From the NCBI GenBank assembly GCA_035578905.1, contig JAQJVL010000002.1:6572717-6636716 (forward strand): a DNA stretch of 64,000 nt, in the 5' to 3' direction. The translations under genes and the position numbers were made by a program. Below the pieces are notes generated by a model that saw only the letters and a program-made list of their open reading frames with translations, did not search any database and was not told the DNA's origin. The stretch comes from Stictocephala bisonia (taxonomy: Eukaryota; Arthropoda; Insecta; Hemiptera; Membracidae). Below, piece after piece: positions 48,729 to 58,891 of the stretch (position 1 is the stretch's first letter; every line of letters starts with the position of its first letter).

Positions 48729-49917
48729 CTAGTAGTGTCCGTGCTCGTACAGGTGGGGTTTGTAGGAGCCATCGTCATAGTGGCTGGCGGCATCGTAGTG
48801 TGCGGAGTAGGCACCCTCACCCTTGTAGCTACCATCGTCATAGGCACCAGCATAGGGGGCGACATAGGCACCAGCGTAGGGAACAGCAGGAGCGTAGGCA
48901 CCATGGGCAGCACCAGCAGCTAGACCAAGGTGAGCGGCCTTAGCGGCAGCGACCTCAGGGGTGTCAGCAAGGAAACCAGAGGGGAGGACGACGGGGGAGG
49001 CCAGGGGTCCGTGGTAAGCACCTGCGTAACTACCAGCGTAACCAGCACCAGCGTAACCGTGAGCGGGGGCAGCGGCAGCGTGGCTGGAGGCCTTGGCCAA
49101 TTCGGAAAGGTGGGCGGCTTTGGCGGCGGCAACCTCAGGGGTGTCAGCCAGGAAACCAGAGGGGGTGACGACAGGGGCAGCCAGAGGTCCATGGTAGCCT
49201 CCGTGGGCGTAGGCTCCTCCGTGGTAGGGGGCCCAGCTACTCAGGGCAGACTGAGCGAAGCAAGCAACGGCAGCGAGCACAACCTATAAATTACAATATT
49301 CCAACACTATTACAATGACTTTCATTTAGATTATAAATAATTCAGTAACTTCTTTGATCTGAAATCACAGTTTGAAAATACAATTCATATACTAAAAAAA
49401 AAATGTTCGGAAAACGATTTTCACGTCCTACTATTGCAAGGACGCACATTTTGATAGGCATCATTTAAGAAAAATAATGGCTAATAAAAGTGTATTGTGT
49501 TTATATTACATTTACATCATACATTTCTGATGTTTTTAATACTTATTATTGAATGTTAATTTTATAAGTACTTATTGGAACTGTTAAAACGTGTTTTTAT
49601 TTTCAGTATTTTTATTTTATTTTATTTTTCTAATTCTTAAATCCGTAACTCTTATCTATGTTACGGATTTAACATCTTAATATGTTTATCTGACGTCTAT
49701 GTATGTCCGTGACACTAGATAATGTGTAAGCAGTTACAAAATTACAATAGATCATGGAATTTTTATCAAAATAGAACATATTTTATTCAATTCTGTGTTT
49801 TAGAAAAAAAAATGAAAACGCTCGTTATTGTCACTGTTAGTTTTGAAATATTTTGAAAAATCAACTTTGATAAGACCTTTAATGAAATGTGATTAAGATA
49901 CTTACAAAGACCTTCAT
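48729..49917 (-). CDS. Cuticular protein with two 18-residue motifs (gene 3), two exons
   Basis: Secreted structural cuticle protein of 188 residues on the minus strand. Exon 1 is 49917-49906 (ATG AAG GTC TTT, MKVF) and exon 2 is 49283-48729. The donor is gtaagt and the acceptor tttatag ends at 49284, phase 0. The signal peptide is about 1-18 ([15 protein letters not shown]). The motifs with [14 protein letters not shown] lie at 41-62 and 101-122, the same 60-residue spacing as gene 2. A GYAG/SYAG linker separates them. The C-terminus has two DDGSYK units ([10 protein letters not shown] and [17 protein letters not shown]). It differs from gene 2 mainly in the region after the second motif. 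The intron is only 622 bases, the shortest of the four. It runs towards gene 2. Confidence 0.93.
49284..49905 (-). other. Intron of cuticle gene 3
   Basis: Phase-0 GT-AG intron of 622 bases, AT-rich, without a recognised internal feature. Confidence 0.85.
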
Positions 49918-49967
49918 GATGGATGTGTGGTGTCTGTGAGACCTGTTCTGTACCACAGACATCATAG

Positions 49968-49975
49968 CTTATATA
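49968..49975 (-). promoter_or_regulatory. TATA box of cuticle gene 3
   Basis: TATATAAG on the minus strand starts 58 bases before the ATG. The context CTGTATATAAGC and the leader GGTCTCACAGAC..CATCCATCATGAAGG are nearly the same as in gene 4, which also has 58 bases. The transcription start should fall about 30 bases downstream. Confidence 0.85.
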
Positions 49976-50040
49976 CAGAATCACAAGGCCGTCTTCTGGT
50001 CCCCCTTCCCCATAGAGTCACCAATCGAGCGATTCATTCG

Positions 50041-50849
50041 GTCACGTTCTCATTGTTTAATGGGTTCATGATATAATTCCATTTACAAATCATGAATCAA
50101 TGTTCACTTCGTATATTAAATTCGCAAGTGATTGAATTACTCATAATGAAATTAAAAATTAATTCACATTTAGTTTTTAAAAGATGTAGTTGGGTAGTAA
50201 TAGTGTGACAACTAACTTTACATATATCTTTAAAGCCATTTTTAAGGAGAGTAGTAAAATGCGTACAAAAATCTTCTATACTTTATGTTTTTTCACATAA
50301 AGTATAAAAGAGTTAAAAAACATTTTTGTTTGATATCTGTATCAGTGAGTGCAGATTACAAACAATGAATGTTTCTAGGAAACACAGATAAGCCACAAGA
50401 ACACTTATACTTGGAGAATTATTCTTCTAAATGCTAATTAAATTTTATGTATTTATTTCACTTGTAGGACATTTTAATACACCAATCCTTTTTTATTTAT
50501 AAATTTAAAATGGTTTGTTATAATCTTACATTATATTTATGACACCTGTCATATCAATTATTCATAAAATTTGTTAACTACAATATTAACTTTGGAAATT
50601 GAAGGTGTGCATGGATTAAGAAAAGATCGTTAAATGATCGTTTGTATTACTTTGAACAAAACAATATAAATTATTTATTCACATCTTGTCATCAGGGGTT
50701 ACTTATTATTTAATATGGATTCATAACCACAAAATATGGACTTAGTTATTACGCACTTTTGAACAGTACGTATGTTATTTTTATATATTTGGCCTGGTCA
50801 TTTTGCTCTATAATAAATGGTCCTTTAAAATCTCGTACTCCGTGTAGAA
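50041..50849 (-). repeat. Upstream region of gene 3, arm A of an inverted segmental duplication
   Basis: The sequence from GTCACGTTCTCATTG (50041) to the CGTACTCCGTG region (about 50845) is repeated in inverted orientation at 54253-54993 with many substitutions and small indels. Shared landmarks include TACTTTATG with a nearby inverse (a hairpin at 50280-50305), CTCACTGATACAG in the minus sense, and the TCATCAGGGGTTACTTATT region. A part near 50740 (TACGCACTTTTGAA) also recurs at 63292, upstream of gene 4. Confidence 0.85.
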
Positions 50850-50869
50850 AAAAAAACTAACCTGTATAA

Positions 50870-53390
50870 ACAGAAAACATTGAAATGTCAATAAAATGGT
50901 GACTTTTTATAGTGGTTTCCCACACAATTACTACCCTAAAATGAGATGTATTAATCCAAGAAACACACAGAAAAATTTACAAAAACTCTTTTACAATAAA
51001 AAAAAGTGTAAAGGATGTTAATTTGGATGCTATTGTAATTCCTGTTATGGATATTACAAAAAATTAGTTTATTTTAAGTTTTTCCCATGACATATATCGT
51101 CGGTGTTACAGGATGACAAACCATGCTGAGTTGGTCTTTCTTAGATGATTAAAAAATATAAATTTAAATGCTATTAATTGTCAAAAATATAATTTATGAA
51201 TTAAGTTGAACTTTTCGAAATCAATTTTCTGTATATTTCATTCACAACAAACATTAGATTAATGTAATACATACTATCAAACCCACTTTGAGATAAAATT
51301 CCCTGTAGAACTAAATAAAAAATAATAAGTTTGACATTTATATAATCATGTAAAATCTTATTTACATTAGCTTTAAGGGTCATTAGTATACCAGCACTGT
51401 GCAAAATATATAGCCTCATTAATCTTTTCTTTAATTAACAACTTTTTCTGACAAATCACTTGTTAGCTTATATTTAGAAGTATTTAAAAAATCTCTTAAG
51501 CTTTTTTAAATTTTTCTGTTTTAATATTTTTGATCAAATTTTTAAACTTATTTTCCCCCATGAATATAGGCGTACTTTTACGAACTTTGATCCGATTACC
51601 TCTAAAGATCACTAAAACATTTATGGTTTGAGAATAGTCATAAAAAATGTATTATCGATTATTGTAGATTTTTATAAATTAACATTTCTAATACTACTAT
51701 AATTTTAAAGCCTATAAATTTACACAACACTAGGTGTCTTTTAGTTTCACGTATACATGGGTCAGAATTTTTATTTTATTTTACTTTTTTACTATAAAGT
51801 GTTTTCTTAAACTTTTCTCATTACAATTTAAATTGAATAATCAATTAAAATAATCTAACTTATTCAAAAATTGTCTGTATATCCTCGTTTCTACTAATAA
51901 TTTCCTGTGCGCAAATAAATGTTTTCATTTATTGTAACATGAAACTATGTAACAAAGGAACCTTTGTCTTTTTAATAAGATTCTAAAGCACACAATCCAG
52001 AGTAAACCGGGATAGTAGATATTTCAGAACGACCTTGTAACTCAATATAATGATTTCGTCTTGCACTTATTTAAAAGCTCTTGTTTTATTGATAAGAATT
52101 CCACGAATTTAAAAAGTATTTAACAAAATAAAATAACAGAAATTGTATTATAAAAGTTTAGAGAATGGCAATTAGGAGAATTCCTTGGATGGCAATTACG
52201 ATCGACCAGAATTAGTCCAAAAAATAAACGTAACAGCATAACTATTGGTTTGTGGTATTTTACTTGTTTGTGAGAAATTTAAACAAATTTAGTTGAATAA
52301 GAATATGATTGTGTTAATATAAATTTTAAAAAGTAATACAAGATTTAATGCAACGTGTACAGTTAAACAATTAACCTTAATGTAATTATTTTAAAAAGTT
52401 AATTGAACTATTTCTACTACAATATTTCATCCATCACTACAAGCGAAGAAATTCCTATCCCATTACCTTACTTTGATTGGGTTATTAAAGAATTATCAAT
52501 CAACAGAAACTATTCAGTGTTTTGTGTACATAATTGATTATGATTTATATAAAATATTTTTAATTCAAAGAATATTCAGTGATAAGTGTTAACAACTAAT
52601 TTAAGTTTGTTACAATTACTATAAAAAATATAAATAAAATGTAAATATTTGTGTAGAAATGCTTCCAAGAAGAGATGTTTTACGTGTGAAAGATGTTTCA
52701 ATTAAAATAAATAATTAGATATGGTTGTTAACAGACCAAGTAGTCATCTAATCGTGATATCACAAGATTTGCAACGTCAAGGTTATCTTAGCTAGTTAAG
52801 AAATGGAGATCTAATTCAATATATATAGAACAAGTAATATATATGGTTAGAGTAAGAATAATATACTTTGAAAAATATTCAAACCATTGATTTAAAAAAA
52901 ACTTATATTTCTCATTTAATTTAAAATAATGAGTCTGCTGAAAGTATCAGCTTTTTATTGCGGTCCATTGTGAAGCGCTTGTACCATATAAAAATAATGC
53001 AGTTTTATAAACCTGCTGTGGAATCAGACCTCACTAACTCACAAAACTACAGTAAAAAATTTTCCTATTATGATATCTATTTTATTCATAATTATTAATC
53101 AAACTAAAACACATAACGATTTTTTTATATTTGTATGTTGTCTTGATTTTATCTGCCATATTGTTATTGTTGTATTGTATTATTTAAAAAAATACCAAAT
53201 TATAGAATAAAATGTTTATCTTTAAATATGTATATTAAAAATAAATTTCGTTGACCAACATCTTTAAAATAAATGTCGAACTCAGTAAAAAAAAGAAGAT
53301 TTATGGATGTCATATGTTACTAAACATGGCTGTCTTATCAATTGATACTTTAGTAATTTTATTTTGAACTTTATTAAAATGTATAGTTAC
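50870..53390. other. AT-rich intergenic DNA, nothing recognised
   Basis: No supported feature. A 72-codon minus-strand frame at 51201-51419 has background composition. Confidence 0.4.
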
Positions 53391-53429
53391 ACAACGAACA
53401 TTACTTAAACATAAAGTATAATGGAACTG

Positions 53430-53830
53430 TTTTGTCTTCCACCCAGCCACCTATAAAAATGTAAAATACAATTGACCCGTCCATATGTGTAAATTGGTAT
53501 TGAGCCACTTGCCCACCTTTTGAGGTAAAGTGGTACTGAATCACCCACCCACCCATGCATGTACAATTGGCCTATCTGCCAGTCCACACGCATACAGTGT
53601 TTTGACCTACACGCCCACCCATAGATATTTTTTATTTATTTATAAGACGCCGATCGTCAAGATATGGGCGAATATGGATTTCAAATGAGTGTGATGAGTG
53701 TAGATGAGCGAATGTAGTCATTGTTACAAACTAAGGCTGACTATTCCTTAGAAAGTGTCATTAATTAATAGCCCAATGACAAATGAACAGCAGGTGATTA
53801 TCAGCTGATCCTTCTAAAAATGTATATAAT
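53430..53830 (+). repeat. CCCACC-rich patch followed by interspersed repeat family A, 5' part
   Basis: CCCACCCACCC and CGCATACAGTG motifs (about 53450-53625) resemble the minisatellite at 36750. The head of family A follows from AAGACGCCGATCGTC (about 53643), through GTGTAGATGAGCGAATG to AGCCCAATGAC, where it breaks off. Confidence 0.6.
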
Positions 53831-54012
53831 AGTATTGACCCACCCGACGACACATAAACGAACAATGGGTGGTATTTATTCTGGTATGAGAGGGCTAATA
53901 GATACATAATTTTGAGAAAATACATTTAAGTCCCCAACAGAAATATTGAAACCTTTAACCCCACTGGTCTGGTCGCGCCATTGATAAATACCTATGAACC
54001 TGTTACCAAGGT

Positions 54013-54245
54013 GGAGACGATGGCTCCTACAAACCCCTGTACGACTACGAGCACTACAAGATTAGAAAACAATACCTTTACTAACGTTTTATTTTATTCT
54101 TTGTTGCTACAGCGTCCGGGATTTCCAGGCTGGACACCCCAGCTGGTTTGAAAATACTTAATAGTTTTGTAAATATTTATTAGAAATGTGTTTATTTATT
54201 TATAAATTTGATATAAATTATGCAATGTTAATTTGTCTATCAATA
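54013..54245 (+). pseudogene. Relict C-terminus and 3' UTR of a cuticular protein gene
   Basis: From 54013 the frame reads GDDGSYKPLYDYEHYK, then IRKQYLY and a stop at 54082-54084. This matches the C-terminus of genes 2-4 ([15 protein letters not shown]). Everything upstream, including the 18-residue motifs, is missing. Past the stop, a pyrimidine tract and TACAG (54105-54117) precede CGTCCGGGATTTCCAGGCTG and GGTTTGAAAATAC. TGTAAATA follows at 54168-54175. The same 3' sequence is on the minus strand at 57240-57450. Arm B of the inverted duplication begins right after it. It is a fragment, not a functional gene. Confidence 0.75.
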
Positions 54246-54252
54246 CATAAAA

Positions 54253-54993
54253 ATACACGAAGTAGGATATTTTTAAAGACCAATTATTATAGAGCAAATT
54301 GACCAGGCCAAACATATAAGAATAACATACATTTTGTTCAAAATTGCGTTATAACCAAGTTCATATTTTGTGGTTATGAATAAGCATCCCCTGATGACAA
54401 GGTGTGAATAAATAATTTATATTGTTTTTTTCAAAGTAATACGAACGATCATTTAACGAAGTTTACTTAATATATGCACACCTTCAATTTCCAAAGTTAA
54501 TATTGTGGTGTGGAAATTAACAAACCATTTTAAATTTCTAAATAGAAAAGGATTGGTGAATAAAAAGGTCCTACTATTAAAAAAATACATAAAATTAAAT
54601 TAGTATTTAGAATAATAATTCTGCAAGAGTAAGTGTTCTAGTGGCTTATCTGTGTTTCCGAGAAACACATTGTTCGTAATCTGCACTCACTAATACAGAT
54701 CTCAAACAAAATTGTTTTTTAACTCTTTTATACTTTATGTGAAAAAACACATAGCTTCAAAGTTTTATGCGCATTTTATTTCTCCCCTTAAAAATGGCTT
54801 TAAAGATATCTGTAAAGTTAGCTGTCACAATACAACTATCCAACTACATCTTTTAAAATGTAAAAGTGAATTAATTTTTAATTTCATTGTAAGTAATTCA
54901 ATCTCTTGCTAATTTAATATACGTTGTGAACAGTGATTCATGTTTTGTAAATGGAATTATATCATGAAACCCATCAAGCAATGAGAATGTGAT
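54253..54993 (+). repeat. Arm B of the inverted segmental duplication
   Basis: Inverted copy of 50041-50849. For example, TTTGTAAATGGAATTATATC near 54944 is the inverse of the sequence near 50070, and ATGACAAGGTGTGAATAAAT near 54396 is the inverse of that near 50685. The sequence after 54993 no longer matches, so no promoter or gene follows where one would be expected. Confidence 0.85.
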
Positions 54994-55155
54994 AAATACA
55001 TTGCTTTATTATTAAGCAATATAATACCTTGCTGCAGACAGAGAAAAACTCTGAGAACGGCGAGGGCTTTCTTTGAATCGAGGTTGATTTTAAGATGTAA
55101 AAATATGATCAAACCAATATAGCAATGAATCTCACCACTCACTCTCCAGGAACAC

Positions 55156-55199
55156 AATGAGTTAAATCAACAAGGAGTTAATTGTTGATTTAACTCATT
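55156..55199. repeat. Perfect 17-bp inverted repeat
   Basis: AATGAGTTAAATCAACA at 55156-55172 and its exact reverse complement at 55183-55199, with a 10-base loop. No further context recognised. Confidence 0.85.
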
Positions 55200-55204
55200 A
55201 TTTT

Positions 55205-57235
55205 TAAAATAACCACAATGTCCACAATGTCATCTTTTTAAAGCTGCTCATGTAATAAAGTTTACCAATAACATTAAGCAGCTTAATTGTAGAAAATGAC
55301 AAATGATTTAATAATTAACATACATTTTTGTTGCCTTTTTAACACTTTTCAGTTTGTTCTAGGTAAAATTGTTGTTAGAACATATATACTGGAATCAATT
55401 ACATAAGTGATTAAAATAATAATTTGTCAAAATAAATAAACATATTTTTACATTAAAGAGAAAGACTGAGCTAATATTTTATCCAAATATTTACGTGAAC
55501 TTTACGAACTGTTATTGATGTTATGAGAATAACGGACATATATTTCTGTGTGAATAGATTCATATGAATCGTATAATAAAATATACTGTGTATGGATAAA
55601 CTTAGAAAATATACAAATATGTTTAATTGTGGTACTACGCTGGTTCAGATACTCGTATTATGTAATATATGTAATGTATATGTATTCTGTATTATGATCA
55701 TGTATTTTATCATATATATCATGCAATTGTTTTGTATAAAGTACTTTGCCATATAAAAAATTAATATACTTATAGGTGTAGCCTCAAACTGTTCATAATA
55801 TAATTTTTTTTAATAAATCCTTTTGAATTAATTTATTGAAAATGAATTAATGATATAAACCACTCAAAAAATAATTAATATAAATCTAATAAAAATCCGT
55901 TTGGGATGATATTTATTGTAGAAATAATTAAATTTTATTCAAAAATTTATTTGAATGTTTGCATATGTAAAACCACATTTTGAAATTTGCATATATAATT
56001 GACAAAACAACTTAGTAAATGATATACAGCAATTGGTTGATAGTATTTTATATTTGGATATCTACTGGAGAGCGAGGTTAACAGGACACGAGCTTTTCCA
56101 GGGCCACGAATACCTACGCCCAGTCGTCTGCGATGGAGGAAATGAAAATATACAAAGTAACATATATGTCCATAGGAGAAGTTTATTTACCTAGTTTCGA
56201 CATAACCCCTGTAGTTTTCATTGATCTACTTGAGTTTTGAGACACTCGATGCTAATCTTATGATCTTGAAATTATTATTAGTGATCAAATAAAAATTATT
56301 TAAAAATATGACAGAGCAAATAAAAAGATAAATTAATCATATAAGTGGAACTATAAACTAATTTATTGCTTTTTTTCGTAAAGTATTATACAAATAAAAC
56401 TACAGCAATTAAATATATTTTCCATATATCGAATACTACACCATATTTGTTAAAACTGGAATAGATAATGCATTTTGTACAAGGTAAATAAGATTCTTCC
56501 ATGAAAATTGTTTAATTCAGGTGGCAAAGAAAATTAAAAAGGTTGCTTTCAACCTAATACTATAGGAGTGGACTATAGTAGTGAACACACCTGAAAATTG
56601 TAATTAAGTTCTTATAGAAAAATGGCAAAATAAATTGTGATTTACGTGTAAGGACTTTGAGTAAATATAGCTTATAAACCTTAAAGCAAATTTAACGAAT
56701 GAAAGTGTTTTTTCCATAACGGAAACAATATAATATTAATAAAAGACTAATTTTTCTCTAATAAACAGTTGAATTATTACAATAAATATTCTTTGACTGG
56801 GATCAGAATGATCTAAATACTAACCATTTCTTTTATATTATAGCTTTTTGGATGGTCAGTATAAATGTGATGTAACTTACTTACAGTGCAACACAGCACT
56901 TACAATATCTTATGTTAAAACCACAATGTTTTACGAACAAATAAAACTGTTTATTACATACATAATACAAAATCAATAATTTAAATGACCGTAATAAATT
57001 AACAGCAACATTTCATTTATATAGCTTAAATTTTGAGTTTATAATTTTAAAGCCAACATTTTTAAACTAATTATATAGAAAACTGTATATTTATATTTTT
57101 AAGTTTTCAAAATGAAAATCTTTACTAGGCTGAATCGACATAAGTACATACATTAGTTCAGTTATAATTCTTTATACAGTTAGTGATATTTTTAATAAGA
57201 AAACTTAACGTAAATTATTGGATCCTAAAATTAAC
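55205..57235. other. AT-rich intergenic DNA, nothing recognised
   Basis: No gene or repeat family recognised. Confidence 0.4.
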
Positions 57236-57239
57236 ATTG

Positions 57240-57450
57240 CATATTTTCTATTTATAAATAGAAATTTATAAATGACTAAACAGATTTCTAATAAATATTT
57301 ACAAAACTGATAGGTATTTTCAAACTAGCAGGGGTGGCCAGCCTGGAATTCCTGGACGCTGAAGCAAAAAAGGTTAAGCAGATGGTTATTTTGTTGTTCC
57401 TAAACTTCAAGTGGTCATTTTCGACTTGTAACGAAAGTGGAAGGGAGTTT
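57240..57450 (-). pseudogene. Older relict of a cuticular protein 3' end
   Basis: On the minus strand, sequence aligned with the relict at 54013 includes a weak match to its last codons (CACTTGAAGTTTAGGAAC against CACTACAAGATTAGAAAA). A pyrimidine-rich TTTTTTGCTTCAG follows, then CGTCCAGGAATTCCAGGCTG, TAGTTTGAAAATACC and TGTAAATATTTATTAG, with TGTAAATA at 57296-57303. The coding part is no longer readable. I infer a second, more decayed copy of the same lost gene type. Confidence 0.6.
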
Positions 57451-57454
57451 AACA

Positions 57455-58750
57455 GCACAATAATATTATAAAAAGTCTGCTTTTTAAAAAATTAAGTGCA
57501 GTGCTTTGATACTGTAAGGAGTGATTGAATATAAAGTTATATGAGTTCGGCAAACATTAAGTAATTCTGTTTAACAAAGCTAACAGTTTCAAGAATATGT
57601 ATTGAAGAAAAAGTTTATAATTTGTAGTGTTTGAAGAAATATTTACAAGATTGGTGTCTTTTTAAATAAAAAATACTCTCGTAGCTTTCTTTTGGAGTTT
57701 AAATATGAAAATTGTTCTTTGATTCTCAAACTTCCCCGAACAGGCACAGTACTGCATATGTTAGATATGAATAAGCCCATAATATGATGTAAGAATCACT
57801 TCAAGATTCATGGTCTTAGCTAAGTATCTCAGCATGAAAATGCCACTAATCACCTTCCTGGAGACACACTCTATATGAGAATAGAAATTCAACCCTCCGT
57901 AAATTGTAACTCAAAGAAATTTAACGTTTTAAGAAGTTAAACGATTTAACGTGTTGAATCATACTTATAATAAGTAGAAGTTGTATTTTAAAAGTGACCT
58001 TCGTTGAACTATTTTAATTTCATCAGGTCATATACACTCAACACAGGTTAAACTGTGAAATATATAAAAAGATTTTAAACTTTAGGAAGCGTCGTCATAC
58101 ATAGTTCAGTTATATCATTCACCTTGACGAATTAAAATAGATATACATAAACGAAAATGAATAAAAACAGATCCAGAAATAGGGCTGCATTATATAATTA
58201 AATTTTAAATTATTTTACATAGAAAACTGATCCATTTTGTCTGGTATTTACTGTAATACGTCGAATTATACAGTATGCATATATCAAGGGTACATAGTAG
58301 TGACCATAGTTGTAAAACCAACTAAAATCAGGATATAAAAAACCAAGCCCTCTCTTGATAAAAATAGTCTCAAACGTAGATTATTAAACACTACTTTTAG
58401 TAAATTACGGTTATCAGTTTGGTACATACATGGGTTTATAACCAATTACTGATGTACTTTTATCGTTGGGCTGTACATTTCTAAAACTTTGTCAAGTTTA
58501 ATTGTTATTATTTAAAATATATACATACTTTAAAAATTCGCTTGGTACAAAACCAGCCATATTCACTAATACATACCAAGTTTGGGGTTAACTGGATGAG
58601 AATACTTTGTAGTTCTTACTTGGCCCCTAATGAAGACCATTAAAATCGTACTATACTAAATTTAGATTACATATAAAATTTAGTATCTCGTTTTCACTAA
58701 ATATCAGAAAAATAGGTATTTCTTTACATAGACAACATTTATATATAAAA
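57455..58750. other. AT-rich intergenic DNA, nothing recognised
   Basis: No supported feature. Confidence 0.4.
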
Positions 58751-58756
58751 ATATGT

Positions 58757-58885
58757 TTTATTCGTGTTATGTTCTATTGCGAGAATTTTGTACATTGATT
58801 CGATGAATATTTACATCATGATATTGACACCACTGCTAAGAAAAACCCAGCCGGTCTCAAAACTCTGGCCTATCTACAGCATGGT
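58757..58885 (-). terminator. Conserved 3' UTR of gene 4 with TGTAAATA and AATAAA
   Basis: On the minus strand, the shared block (CTGTAGATAGGCCAGAG, then GAGACCGGCTGGGTTTTTC) is followed by CATGATGTAAATATT, with the octamer at 58808-58815. AATAAA at 58757-58762 is a standard polyadenylation signal about 130 bases after the stop. Confidence 0.7.
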
Positions 58886-58891
58886 GGTGGT

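Noticed and set aside
53405..53593. 62-codon minus-strand frame with Trp/Gly-rich sequence
   Set aside because: It is the translated complement of the CCCACC-rich minisatellite.
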